Shown here: one piece after another, positions 47,084 to 60,338 of the stretch | Layout: every line of letters begins with the position of its first letter | How positions within the stretch are numbered: the stretch's first letter is position 1 | Source of the DNA: Branchiostoma belcheri | Taxonomy: Eukaryota > Chordata > Leptocardii > Amphioxiformes > Branchiostomatidae | Assembly: GCF_001625305.1 (NCBI RefSeq) | Contig: NW_017804242.1 | Coordinates: 2,849,986 to 2,913,985, forward strand | Reading direction: 5' to 3' | DNA length: 64,000 nucleotides | Made by a program: the position numbers and the translations under genes | The notes under the pieces: generated by a model | What the model was told of the DNA's origin: nothing | The model's database searches: none | What the model saw: only the letters and a program-made list of their open reading frames with translations

Positions 47084-49806
47084 ATGGAGAGGTCTCCAGA
47101 TGATAGCCTGAAAGTTGTGGAGGATGGGAAGGTCCTGCCCTGCCAGCAGAGTCCCCGCTGTGGCTGTATTGTTACTGACTGGAGTGAGGTCTGGCTGGGC
47201 TGTTACAATGTGCAGGGAACCACCATTGCCATCTATAACTTTGCCAAACAGGATTGGGACGAAGAGAACGTGATCAAGAAAGAAGATGCATATGTGGAGA
47301 CCATGGTGTACTGTAATGGCTGTGTTGTGATCAGCTTTAGAGGACAGACATGTGACACGGTGAATGTGTTTGATGCGGCGACACACCGGCAACTGGAGGA
47401 GTACACCATGCCAAGTCTGGTACAGAACATAGCCTGCTCATCCTCTCACCTGTATTTTGGTCATGCCAGTGGGACCATCAAGTGCTGTCTACACACAGAA
47501 CTGCTACACAGACCTGCTGTCCATTGGACCTCATGTAAAAATGGCCCCTTACCAGTCAAGGCGATGGTGTGTGTAAGAGATGAGCTGTGGGTGGCAGCAG
47601 GTCATAAGATCCTGGTGTACACGACCACTGAGTGGACATGTAAAAAGGAGTTCCTTGCAGATACAGAGGTTGGCTTTCACTATCTCTCATGCCTGGTTGG
47701 GAAATGCTGTGTGATCTGAAATGCTGTTCTATCTTTTGTCATCTGTCAATTGAAATAAAACTAGTTACATGCAGTAGTAACTACCAGGTAACTTCAGCCT
47801 CTCACTTTTGCCTTGAACTTTGAGCAAACGTGTCTATAGTGTCAACATTAACATTACCTCTGTGTTAGAGTTACAATGTTGATCATCCTATCTAAGTGAA
47901 TAATTGTTCTCTGCATTAAAAAAAACAGATGGTAGAAGTTCCATATGTCCGTTTGATGTCATTTCTAAAGTTTGGGATTGTTTCTTGACTGTGTAAGTCG
48001 TCTTCTTCCTACAGAATGAGCTAAACGAGGTGTTTCTGATGGACAGCTGTGATGAGGAGGACAGGGTCTGGACTGTTTGCACTATGAGTGGTGGCATTGT
48101 CACAGGTAACATCCAGAACAAGTTATAAAGTATACTAGTCATTAATATAATGACTGGTTAGGTAGTTAGGTTATCAGTAGTCGAAGTGCCTAAATTGATA
48201 TGCTAAAAAAAGGCATTAAAGTATTCAGGTTTACATAACTTTTGTGGGTACAATAAAACCTAAAGGTAACAACTACCAATCTCTAATTCCCACGGTTCCT
48301 GTAGGATGGAAAGGTGTGTCCATAACTGCAGACAAAGACAGTAGGTACGACTGTGGTGCACAGGTGAGAAGATTGTCGGACAGTTGCTCCTCTTCACCCA
48401 TCGACAAGATGCAGGATGAGACCATCACCTGTTTGACATCCTCACGTGGCCAGGTCTGGGTTGGCACAGGTATGAAAGGCACCACAGTAGAACCTTTCAG
48501 CTTCATGTCATGTGGATGGAGTGTAAGGTATGATCAACAGTGCCATCTAGCAGATCAAACAAGTATTGACAATCACTATTTCAACAGAACCATCATGATT
48601 TTGCTTGATTAACCTGGAATTTTTTTTTTGTTAGCTGGACAGCTGTAAGTGCCTTTTAGTAACCCTGGTCAGCTGACAAGGGTAGATATTATTAGTTATC
48701 CCTTGAATGGCAACAGTCACGACCTCCAGACAGGCTTCTGCCATGGGGCTTTGGAGTTTGCATTTTGTGGCTGATTTAAGATGGCATGAATTCTAATCAG
48801 CACTAGCTTGGCATTTCAATGATAGATACAGCCTTCCCTAGAGAGAGAAACAGAAAATCTTATATCGTTACCTATGACAATTACCTATGATAAATAGTAG
48901 GCCCCCCAAACAGCCCAACTTCATAGTGGAGGCTTAATTGTCTGGAGGCTAAGATGCCAGAGGCATAGGTTGGGACCCAGTGGAATCCCCAAGAACAATA
49001 AAGAGTAGGCAATACATGTTTACAGATACTACATAATACATATATACCAGCCTGACAGTCAACAGCAATGCTGAAGTATTGTGGATGTGTCTGTTCTGTG
49101 CAGGCATTGGTGTTGTCTTGGTGTGGAACACTGCCAGTCACCAGCTGTGTGGGTTATTCAGTCTGTTTGAGAACTATGTTCGCTGCCTCTTGTCATTCAA
49201 CAGCGTACAGAATTCAGGTGGGTACAGCATGTTGCGCTGACGCATACAGTCCCAAATTAATTGGTCTTGCATTGTTCAGCTTTGCGTCATCAGTAAGGTA
49301 TTTGGCAATAGATTAAGAAAATGCCACCTTTCAAATGTACAGTAGCATTTGAAGTTCCAAATGGCAATAAGACATATGATTTTTCCACAATTATTGGTAT
49401 GAGTATGATTTACAGATGTTAAGCCACATCTTCTATATGCATTTGTTCTTATGCATGTCTTTTAAATTTTTTTGTAGAAAGCTACACAATGTAGGCACTT
49501 CATTGTTGTGTAAACTCCTCAGCCAATACACTGAAAACACTCTTATCAAGTGTACACTACCTTCTTGATATTCATCATTTCACTCTTCGTCTTGCCCGCG
49601 CTCATATATTTCCCTCAATTTTCATTTGTTTATTTGCGTTTCTTACTGTTTTTCCAGCATCTTTTAATGACCTGACTCCACATCCCCAGTCCATCCTGGT
49701 GGTGGGTGCTGGGAAGAAGAAGGGACCAACCAGTGGTGGCCAAACTCTACAGACTGGAGCAGGAGGCAGCACGTCACCTTCAGTTATAGCAGTTTGGAAA
49801 GCTTGA
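47084..49806 (+). CDS. Stand-alone WD40/beta-propeller protein, LRRK-propeller-like
   Basis: Five exons in phase: 47084-47668, 48015-48105, 48305-48469, 49104-49217 and 49658-49806 (367 residues). The ATG has a fair context, with in-frame stops upstream in the spliced 5' UTR. Strand-like repeats each carry an xLWxG or VWxG core: EVWLGCYN, LYFGHASGTIKC, DELWVAAGHKILVY, RVWTVCTMSGGIV, QVWVGTGIGVVLVWNTAS and SILVVGAGKKKG, closing with SVIAVWKA. This resembles the C-terminal WD40 domain of LRRK2/LRRK1 more than classical GH-WD repeats. No Roc, COR or kinase part lies nearby, so it appears to be a free propeller, probably a scaffold. Similarity was judged by eye; other irregular propellers (DENND3, ARHGEF10) are possible. 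No symbol is given. Confidence 0.7.
47754..47759 (+). terminator. Intronic polyadenylation signal in the propeller gene
   Basis: If the first intron is not spliced, the frame ends at TGA 47717-47719 and AATAAA follows 35 bases later. This could produce a short 211-residue isoform. Confidence 0.45.
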
Positions 49807-52207
49807 AGCACTTTTCACTTCTTGGCCTATTGAACTGCAGAAGACTTGGCACTGTTTCCTAATGAAGACCAATCTTGAACATTTACCATGAGAAAGAAAA
49901 ATTTGGTATGCTATTAAGTACACCTGGTGGCAACTGGCTGACAAATGGGTGAAATGTCTAGCTTAAAATGAACTCCTACCACCATATGCTTGGTATTCAT
50001 GTACTTGTGGCACTGGGTTAGCACCACTGGGTTTGCTTGGCCTTCAATAAGATTTGAAGAAGCACTCAATCAAATGAGACAGTGAACTGAGAGTTGATTT
50101 ATTGGAAGTTGTATATAAGGCACAAGGCTGGACATGTTTGGATTCCTTTCCATCCTGATATTAACATTATTAGTTGTGCTCTGATGAATAAATGACCTCT
50201 ACCCCTCCAGTGCCAAGCCCATCGTCTACTCAGACGGAAGGAGCCTCACTATAGATTGTTGGAAATTTGTTGCTCTGGCTCTACCTGACAGGCTGTACTG
50301 CTTTTGTTCAAAAGATTGTAATACATTGTATATGGTAATACATGTACATGATTATAAGCATGTATATGTATGACATAAATATGAATGATATATTGAAAAT
50401 TTTCACGGGGATGAAATAATAAAAGTTCTCATAAATAATGGAGACAAAGAGCCATTTACACCTGATGTTTTAATACTCCTTGTAATATGTTGTACATGAA
50501 AGTATTGTACATGATGCTTATGTACATATGGGAAATGATATGGAAATTCTATGTAGAGGCACTGCCTGCAGAAAATAGGCCTATGAACAAAATAATAAAG
50601 AGGATTAAGAAAAATAAACAATACCTGTATCTACTGTTGGAGAACAGGAGAACAGCAGCAAGATATGGAATGCAGGTGTGTGATTCATAAGCCTTTAATT
50701 GCACTTCTGTCTTTATTTGTGGGAACTGTATCAGGAACTTGTGGTAATGAAGAAGTGGGCTACTGTTTAACAACTTTTACTTGCCGTGTGAATAAGGCAA
50801 CAACCCTCACCAATCCACCCAGCCTTAGATGTTAAGTTTGCCAGTGCCCTTCAGGCCTTGCTGGCATTTAGAGCAGGTGCTCATATTACAAGCTAATGGG
50901 GAATTGATCAAAAAGTATCCTATGTGTTTTTGAAAATTACAAAATGCTTCTTTTTAATAGCCAGTCCACAATAAATTTCATCACTGAGAGAGGGAGAACA
51001 GAAACTTTGCTGAAAAAAATATGAAGACGGCAGAAACTAGAAATACTCATCTTTACAAGCACACTGGTGTGGAGTTATTGCAAGGTGTTGCTAGTCTCAG
51101 TTTTTTCAACAGACAGAGCATATGGCTTACTAGTACATAACATGGCCAACTAACACCATGTTAGCACTTCTTCAAATGTGAAATGTAATTCAAATTGACA
51201 TATAAAAACACTACTGAATATGTCACTACTGTCATGTTTTTACAACTTTTTACAGTAAGATGATTCTTGATATATTTTCAAATTAACAAAATTACATATA
51301 CAAGCAAGTTAACGGATAACTCTACAAAGAACCACCGACATCACAACATGTATGATCAAAAACATCTTGTGGTTAATTAAGTAGATGCCATATCATTACT
51401 TCCATTCTGGATTTAATACTGACAGTAATCTACAATTTCCCTTGGGTAAATCTTTGAACCTAGAATATCATAATGAGTTTGCAGTGTATAATGGCCCGTT
51501 GCATTTTCCAGAGCTATAATTAAGATACAGTATATATTAACATATTAAAGGCTATCAGCAAATAGTATATTTTTCATGTAACAGTAACACATGGAATTCA
51601 TATTTATTTGAATGTTATTACTTCCATAAAACTGACAGTTAATGTAACGTCCAGGTAATACAGGGTTATTCAATGCCAGTAAATGATTTCCACACTGTCA
51701 GCAGAGAACCTTATATCAAAGAGGGAGGAAAGTGAGCCAGCAAAGGAGCCAGCTCCCTATGCTTCAGCTATACACAATCTGTGACAGCCACAGCCAGCAA
51801 TGTGAAAGTATCAGGTGGGTTATCATTGAGAGCCAGCAGTAGTACCAACAAATCCCCAGGTAACTGAAATATTTCATATTTATTCCCACTTCCTGACAGT
51901 TTCCCCCTCCCTGCAACAGCAGGTACTAAAGGAGATAGATACATGTAGTATTGCTAGTTCAAGATTCCGACAATTATACAAACTTGGTTACACCGTTTTG
52001 TCTATAGCAGAGCGACCTGTAGAAAAAGCTGTTAAAATGTCCAATAGATGTAAAACTCCTGCTGAACTGTCCACCAGCAAGTTGTATTTATTCACTGTAC
52101 ATCCAGCCCCCTGTAACAACCATGTCCTGTTCATTGTGTACATGAGGCCGGCAGTCTTTGCCTCAGGTTGTGGTACAATCCCTGTGAAAACAGTCCTCCT
52201 CGCAAAG
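49807..52207. other. Convergent 3' flanks of the propeller gene and ITPK
   Basis: No coding exon seen. AATAAA at 50187-50192 is the likely propeller-gene signal (another at 50417). The middle (50850-51900) is AT-rich and featureless to my reading. The right end holds the ITPK 3' UTR. Confidence 0.55.
52087..52092 (-). terminator. ITPK polyadenylation signal
   Basis: TTTATT on the plus strand is AATAAA on the minus strand, 116 bases beyond the ITPK stop codon. Confidence 0.6.
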
Positions 52208-55200
52208 CTAGAACTCCTCGGCCAGATTTTGTTCCTCGCACTCTGCCAGAGTGTTGAACACAGCGATCATGTTGTCCAGGCCGCACAGGTAGCCATCTTC
52301 CCTGTTCCCCTCCTTCCACGCCAGCCTGTGGTCCAGTTTCTGTCCCTCAGGCATCGACATGGTCTTCCCAAAGTCTATCAGAGACACCCCCACATGGCTA
52401 CCTTCTTTGTCGTGGACAAACAACAGTGAGCTGCCAATTACCTGAAAAAAGCAAATCATTCTTTAGTTTATCAAACTGTAAAACAATTTTTTCAAAACAT
52501 TTGCCATTCAAAATTTGGCCCAACCAGTAGGTAAATGGGTAACCTTGACTGGCCCCAAAATTGACTGAAGTAAAAATAACCCATGTTTTTCACCTTCCAA
52601 AAGTCAAAGGTTGATTTTCATGCCTGTTATGGTTCAGCCCTGGAGAGCTGCAGTATTGATTTTATATTTTATTAGTGTAGTGGTGGACTTTGTGACTCTC
52701 CCCAGTTTTGCTGCATTCTTTATTTATTGCATTTTCATCACTTCTCTCCATACTCGTCCCAGCTTTTCATTTACCACATGAATGAAGATCTCTCAACAGC
52801 TCTCTTTCTTTCTTGCTATGATCTTGTAGTTCTCAGCAAACACTACCACATAGCTCTCACACATATTACCTGTTAGTGTTACAGCCCTGGGCATTACACA
52901 AGGCCACGACCCGTATCAGCCCAAAACATCAATAAAAGGTTGTGAATGTAGTTGTGTCAATATCAGCCTGTCAGCTTCAATTTATCTCTTGACAAAAGTG
53001 CAGTATCAAAGTCTCTGAATCTGATACAGGGTAACTGTAAAAACAATCAAACATTCACCTCATATATGCTTTATCTATGCTTGATATCACCACAAAAAAG
53101 GAAACTGTAGAAAAATTTTACCTCATGTGATTGGAAGAATGTAGAATTCTCCAGTGTTGCTCTCAGTGCCATCAACTTCTGGACATACTTTTTCTGTTAA
53201 GTACAAACATAGAGATAAACACATTAGAATGCAGACAATTCTTCCAACTTTGCACAACAAATCTACTTACTGCAATTTTCACATACACAAGAATAATCAG
53301 AATCCAGGTAAACTTTCCCACAGAATTTGTGCTCTCGCAAATCAAATATAAACTGAAATACAGAGGACAGGTAGATCTCATTGATTTTTTTTCCATTTAA
53401 CGAACTACCAAAAGATGCAATAGGATTTGTTGTATGCACAAATTATCCTCCAAACAAAGGATACCTGTGTATATAATACACACAGACTTTATTCTCCTTT
53501 ATGACAATATCCTTTAATTCCTGGTCAATATGTTTATGTGTTTATTTTTTCACTTTTACTTTGTTTTCAGATGACCTGTAGATGTCAGATCTGTATTGAC
53601 TTATGGGGAGGTGTTGCTTGAGTGAAGTTACTCTCCATGATGTAAAATGGGGCAGAATGAAGCAGATGGGGGTCAAACAGTAAGTTTCTGATAGGTCCCA
53701 AAGACTTTTGGGGACTTTCAAAAACTGTTACTATTTTGTTCTCAAATATCTGCTTGGAAATCAGAATTTCTTCCATCATTTGCCAAATGCCTTACATCTA
53801 CAGAATTCTCTGACTGTTCTAATGTCAGATGATTTACACCAGATTTACATTGCACATGGAACCATGTCTGATTTCAACATTAACCAGCAGGTTCATTAAA
53901 GTTACCTGTAATGACTGGTTACCATCAGTGAAGAACTTGAAGGCCTCTGCCACTTGCTCTTTTGTTTTGGTCATCTTGTAATCTCTGCTGGACTGACCAT
54001 CTGATTTCTGTGAACGATGAAATGACAATAACATTCATGAGAGGCGGTTGTATAACAATACATGATACAGTGCTCTTTATCACAGGTGACCCAATGTGTA
54101 CTGAGCCAGTTGTGAGTATGGAAATAATAGTACACTGTATACACTGAATACAAATCTAGATTCTAGAATGACAACAAATGCCTCTCTTCCTCTCTATTTG
54201 GTTGAACTTGAAACAAGGTAGTGCTTTTTCAATAGCTGATAGTGCATTTCAGCTTTGCTATGGCTTATCTATAGTCAAGCCTCTCCTATATGAGACAGAG
54301 TAAGACATTGTGCACACACACACACAGCTGACCTTGATGCCTTCTATCCTGAAGCCCAGTGTAGATGTGGAGCTGATGCTCTCTCTCCACACCATGTAGC
54401 GAGGCTTGGTCACAGCCTTGGCAGCGTTCTCCTCCTTGGTCGGTTCTGTGGGGTCAATCTCGATCATCTTCTGGTACATGTCTTTTCTCAGCTTGGGGTT
54501 GCTTCTGGCCTTGACTAGTTCATCCTCCAGGTAAGTCCTGATGGGAACAAGAACATATGTAAGTGACTGCTGAGATGGATTAACAGGATATTGACCAAAT
54601 GCAGTGCCCTCTTGTCTTCTCACTCAAATCATATGTTAGTGTGAAGAATATTTTACAGCCATAAATAGTTTCATCAGGTTGGTAAATCAGTATATACTGG
54701 GTTCTTATCAACAGCCAAAATGTTATCTGCCGACCTTTTTGTAACCTTTCAGCTACCTTCCTCAGGGCTTTAAGATTCTCATAACATGTATCACAGTATA
54801 TACTAGGTTCTTATCAACACAACCAAAAGGACTTTATCTGCAGATGTTTTGGCAGCCCTTTGGCTACCTTCCTTACTACAGTAGTCCTTGCTGCTTTGTG
54901 ACAGGACAGCAGCAAGGACTCGATTACAAACTATGTCTTGTAAAAGCCCTCTGGTTGTCTTGCGAAGAGTAAGATCCTGCAATATAAATAGGTGTATGGA
55001 TTCAGTCAAGTCCATTATTACTTTCAGGGCTAGGATTGAGGTCATATAGCTAGATACAGTACAGTACAGTAGTAGGCATACCTGACTCCCATCTTACAGT
55101 CCATGACAGCAGGGGTGTCAAAGTCTCCCAGAAGATCCTCCATCTCCATGAATTCTGAACAAACGAATCAAGGAATCCACGGCAAGATCAATGTGATAGG

Positions 55201-56487
55201 ATATGATGGTCTTGTGCTGGACTGTAAATCTTGTAAGACTCTCATGCTTAAACATGTAAAAGCTTATCAAGAAATATGTGTATGTGGTATATAAAAACAA
55301 CCTCACAAAAAAGGTATTGCCAGAAAATGTCAAGACTTGGGTAACAGCAATCTCTTTTTTTTAAATTCAAGGATCTTTTGAAACAACATTCCCAAACATT
55401 GAAACATTCAAAGACATTTTATTTTTCCCTGTATGTCCTTGGTCACACATGCCATAGCAGCTACACATGTGGCCATATAACAAGGTCAATTCAACATCTG
55501 CCATGTGTATATCAAAGAGCTTTCTCAGTCATCAAAGCAACCATCTTTATGCTACTCTGAAATGTCCAGATGACATGATCCTTTTGTGAATACAATTGAT
55601 TCCAGCAATTCCAGCAAGTACATCGTATAAGCTATAACGTGAACACTGAAATTGATGAAGCAGTTGGAAAGGATACTCTCTCCATCCCTCTCCACGTCTC
55701 CCTTGTATTCTGGGACGTAGGATCGCAGCAGGTCTCCCATCAGCTTCTTCAGACACTTGGCCTCTCGATTGCAGTGTTTCTTCAATATGGTACCCCCCTC
55801 CCCAGCCTTGAAGTTGCCTGTAAGAAACATCATGATTATCAGTATCAGTTGAGTCTGTCAACAAGTTGCACCAACCATTTTGACGTGGTTGTGCAGCACA
55901 ACTGGCAACCGTTACTTTGAGTCCCGCAGTCATTCAAGTACACATAGGAGAGAAATATCATAGACACATGTATGTACAGAAACACACACACACCATGCCA
56001 GCATAATGACTCCACATAATGTTACATGACGTTCAGAAGTCTTATAAATGGTAGCAGCGGCAATGTCACTCTGCAGTTGAATGGAGTATTTCTTTTCCAC
56101 AAGACTGGCACAAGATCTTGCTCAGCCATTCTTATCAGGAAAAACCTGGTTGACCTGACCTGTCCATGCCCCATATCTCACCTGCATGTCCTGCCAGCTG
56201 CACCCAGGGGTACTTCTTCTTGAAGCACTGAAGGAAGGGTGACCAGTGGACCATGTTGCGAATCTTTCTCCATTGTTGTAGAGACTGTAGGGAACAGAAA
56301 AATTTCAAGTACGTCTGATCAAAATGAAAGAATTACACATACATGTACAAGCAGATTTAACATATTTGTTTCACGTATATACCTGTATTATGTGAAACAT
56401 GTAAACATACCCACATTCAACTGGGCTGTTTCCCGCATATAGCAGGAGGTATTTGGATCCATCTTTTGCAGATATTCTGATGAGAAC
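52208..56487 (-). CDS. ITPKA: Inositol 1,4,5-trisphosphate 3-kinase (ITPKA/B/C co-orthologue), 5' end unresolved
   Basis: Eight exons in phase: 56415-56487, 56182-56284, 55677-55817, 55082-55154, 54333-54537, 53906-54007, 53122-53193 and 52208-52441. The calmodulin-binding helix [13 protein letters not shown]...[14 protein letters not shown] is followed by the inositol-phosphate-kinase signature PAVMDCKMG (PxxxDxKxG). Next come [46 protein letters not shown] and GSSLLFVHD, then the catalytic SLIDFGKT and [15 protein letters not shown]. The enzyme converts Ins(1,4,5)P3 to Ins(1,3,4,5)P4 in calcium signalling. The first listed exon starts in phase 2, so an upstream coding exon is expected. Alternatively an ATG inside it at 56462 (good context) gives a complete 325-residue protein without the long N-terminus of vertebrate forms. 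It is not ITPK1, which is a different fold. Confidence 0.92.
54688..54874. repeat. Two diverged tandem copies of a ~80-base module
   Basis: CAGTATATACTRGGTTCTTATCAACA begins both copies (54688 and 54794). Each ends with a form of AGCTACCTTCC or GGCTACCTTCC after a TTTGG/TTTTTG block. On the minus strand the core reads GAAGGTAGC...AAAGG...CAAAA, similar to the ends of some retroelements. They lie in an ITPK intron. Confidence 0.55.
54883..54920. repeat. Hairpin with 13-bp perfect arms and 12-nt loop
   Basis: AGTCCTTGCTGCT (54883-54895) is the exact complement of AGCAGCAAGGACT (54908-54920). It lies directly after the tandem modules in the ITPK intron, so the two may be parts of one element. 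Confidence 0.7.
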
Positions 56488-59270
56488 CTGTTGATACTAA
56501 AATATGAGCAATTCTTGTAAAATAGATATCTGATCAAATGCCTTGAATTCAGCTCAATTTTCTTCTTTTAGCAGTTTGACAGATGGAAAATTTGAGTCCT
56601 GCACCACCCCTTCTATCAAGACATCTCCAAACACCTCCACACAAAGCCAAGAGAGAACCTAGTTGCTAAGCAAAATTAAACACAATACTGGAAAATCTAA
56701 CATACACAAGCAACACCAGAAATGGTAAGAATCTCTACCTGCTTGTCCTGATATCTACACTGCAAAGCAGTGAACATCTTTTGAACCATTGGGAGCATTC
56801 TGTGCCTCCACAGCTTGTCTTGAAATCTTCTGGCTACACTAACAGGATCTGAGGCAGTGGTCACCATCACAGCGCCATGGATCAGAGGAACTGCCTGTAC
56901 CACTGATGTCACAGCAGCCAAGGAAGTACGTAACCAAAGCCATAGAAACCCAGCAGGAAATCCTTAGAGCTGGGAGAACGTGACCAAGGGGAGGTGACTT
57001 GCGTGCATGACCTTCCAACTAACCTAGGCCATTAGTCATCACTGCACATGCAGCCGGTACAATGTACACACAGGGGATTAACACTGTGTTGAAAGTTGAC
57101 AAGTGAGGGGGCATATCACTGGGAATTTGGGTGTATAAAACCTGGAATAAATTCAAGTGGTCTGACATCCCTCTACAACATGTGAGGTGTTCCCTTCCAA
57201 GTCACATTCCTACACGTCCACTGACCCTGTGTACTTCCTTGGTTCTATATTTAGCAAGCTCCCCTGGATGGGGTGAATCATAGACCCTACTATATCTTAG
57301 CCCACATTACTAGTACATGTATCATACACTTGACAAGTTGTGTACAGCTAAATATATAACAATCCCACAACAGCCTGGTACAGGTAGTAGAGGAAGCCCT
57401 TCCTTGCAGACAGGAACTGGGTAGCTGTTCCCAGTTCTCAAACAGGGAAATGGCAACTACTGCAGGAGTAAGCAATTAGCAAGAAACAAACACATGTGCA
57501 CAGTTCTAACGTGATTCAAGAAACATAATACTGATGGGATTGGAGGCAAAAATACATTAATTTACGAAGAACAGAACACATTAAACCTTGCATAAATAAT
57601 AACTAAAAAAGTCCAGAGATGTACACATGTACGAACCATCTTGTGCCTTCCAATAGTTCAACACCGCATCCAAACAATCTGCCTTGGATCAATTTTCATC
57701 AGGTCATGAGCAACATGCCAATAAAATGGTGTACCAACAAAAATCTATTTCTAATTTCATACAATCTGACGAATTTGATTTTTTTACCATTATATTCGGA
57801 TGTGAAAATGTGTGACGCTTTGTGATATCATAGAATGTGGTTCCTGCACTTCCTTACTGACCTTAGCTAACACTTACACTAACAGGTATGCTTCAATGTT
57901 GAAGTAGTAATCTCAATAGTCACTGAAGCTATAGATTTACATGCAGGATCCAGGGAGAGAATGCGCCAGCTTGGCAAGCACACCGGTCTTGTCGAGATAG
58001 TCATCGAGCACTGATTTACACACAACTCACTGAGGCAAGGTCCTTTACACCTCCTTTTAGTTTCTATCATCACATACAGACCACATAAACACTATTTCTG
58101 ACTACACTATCAGTCTGGGTCGTCGGAGATCATGGATTGCGGCTTATTTTCTGGCCATTTACGTCATAGCGGTTTAGATAACTGGCAAAGACAGTGCTTC
58201 AAAACATCCTGGAGGCCTGAGTCTGGGGGGGCTTTTATCAACACTAACTTGGCATTAGCCTATTTTTAGTACATTATCTATTAAACTGTGTTCCAAACAA
58301 CAGATACTAAAAACCCTGACGTAGGTGTGATCGTTACATCACCATAACAGCCTTGTCACGGAAACTGGGACTGACTTACCTGTCAAACGGTATATCGCCA
58401 CAAGCCAAGGACGAACAAAACATTTGCACCTTTTCTAAGATCTGAAGACTACAAGAGTACAAGAAATCTGCTCTACTTTTAATCAATGATATCCATGTCT
58501 CTATGTCTATTGCTAATGTTTGCTTCTCCGTATAAGTTCATTCTAAATACCTGTAAGCTTTCTGCTACAGATACAATACCTTTGTCACAACTAACATGCT
58601 TGTTATTGACCTACAAGATGACAGCTTGCCTGTGTCAAAGTAAAGACACGTTTACGAAAAATACCAATGTTCTAAGTTAAGCCAAGGCTCTTAAATTTCA
58701 GCACGTAAAGTACCGTGTACAAAACAGTCCAAATCCTCCATCCTAAAGGATTCAGAGTCCTTGAACTTCAGAAGTTCAAGTGTACCAGCATATAACAATT
58801 GTTATGATGGTACCAAATATACCGTGTTTTTGTCATGTAACTTTGAATGCAAAATGAAAATGAAATGCGTTTTATGTGCATTCTGTGTCTCTGATGTCAG
58901 AGTTGTGTTACGTTTTCAATATATGGTATTTTTACCCCATGTGTTTTCAAATCCAAAATAGTAGAATTTTTACATTTCAAACATCTAATACTTGCATAAA
59001 CACTTATAATAAAAAAAGTGTAAATACTCCAACACAGACTACCAAAGTACACAGATTAAACTTAGCTTTACTTCAGATTCAATAATGAATTCTAGTCAAA
59101 GATCGGTCCAGATATTTTCTTGCCTCCTGCAGCATTTTAATCCCTGCCACCCTTCTTGCTTTCCTTTAGTTGTTTTGATACCTCTCCTTGCCCTTCAAAA
59201 AATTCCAGTCTGTCCAAACTGCCCTGACGAAATGTGGTCTATATTGTTGTATGTCAAACACCGTGCTGAA

Positions 59271-59460
59271 GTGGTTAAGGCCACACAAACATTGTTAGCA
59301 CTTACATGAAAAGTTACCAAACTTCAAACAGACAGTCCATGCTGAAACCAGGTTGGGGTTTGAATCCACACGCATGTGGTATCAGTAATCGTAGTACACT
59401 AAATGACTATGAGTTTCTCTAATGGTTTGTAAAGGCTCTGTATAAGAAAGTTGTGGAAAA
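59271..59460 (+). mobile_element. Degenerate tRNA-SINE-like sequence
   Basis: An A-box-like TGGTTAAGGCC (59272) and a B-box GGTTTGAATCC (59357-59367) are present, but 85 bases apart, too far for an intact tRNA head. It may be an insertion-split SINE or chance. Confidence 0.35.
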
Positions 59461-60330
59461 GGACTTGGTAAATAAACAACTTAACCCATGAACAAACACT
59501 AGTAGATTTATTAGTGAGCCACTAGTCCAAAAACCTTATAGGTATAGAAACTTTTATACTGTTACAATGTAGTTTTGTCTAGTACATACATATACATTAG
59601 AATTAACATTTTGTTTGCAGATTACAGGTTGCAAATGGACATTTCAAGCCTGCATAGATCTATATTCTTCAAATAACTAATAATACTAAGATCATGATTA
59701 CAATCATACATGATGCACAACTTCTCAAATATAACAAAGCCTAGTTTTAGACAGGTTATAGCCACTTTTCGCTGCTGTTGTTATTCACAATTGAGGACTA
59801 CTTTTCAGGAAATTCTGTGGAGGAGGTGGAAACTTTGTTACTTTGTTTTTAATAATACAGAATGTTGCTGTGCCATGGTCCTATTCATTGAACACCTGGC
59901 CCAGGTGGCAATAAATGCAGTGTCATGGATTGGATGGAACAAAAGATAAAGAGTATCATTGAGTCCTTTGTTCTGGCAAGGGAAAGACTTACATCTTTAT
60001 AACATTTGAAACCTACTGAAAATTAAGGCCAGTAACTTCTCAATGAGGAGGTTATACCTTCAACTGGCAATTATCCCTTCATCATCATCATCCCTTACTG
60101 GACAGACTAATTGTCATGCATGTTATTTGTGACAAAGTGCAGATGTTGATGTATTCTAAAACCAGGTTTAGCATGTTGTTCATGTGGTTTGTACTGTAAT
60201 CTGAAAGTCCCTACCAGCTTCTAAAGCTTAATTCAGGCTCCTGTTGGCCAGTTTTGGTGGCACAGAGATGACCTTGAGGGAAACGTGGAGAAGGGAAGGG
60301 TCCAGGAACAAAGCAGACTGAGCCTCTCTC

Positions 60331-60338
60331 TGACGTCA
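60331..60338. promoter_or_regulatory. Full cAMP-response element TGACGTCA
   Basis: A perfect CRE palindrome within CTCTCTGACGTCACCAGCGCG, the most GC-rich spot of the right-hand 7.5 kb. CREB/ATF binding is inference. Confidence 0.45.

Noticed and set aside
48890-49000. Possible tRNA-SINE with GGTTGGGACCC as B-box
   Set aside because: The box matches poorly and the A-box is unclear; not enough to call an element.
56697-56921. 75-codon minus-strand ORF upstream of ITPK ending at a GTAGAG donor
   Set aside because: Its frame ends in phase 0 but the next ITPK exon needs phase 2; the matching frame hits a stop soon. No family similarity.
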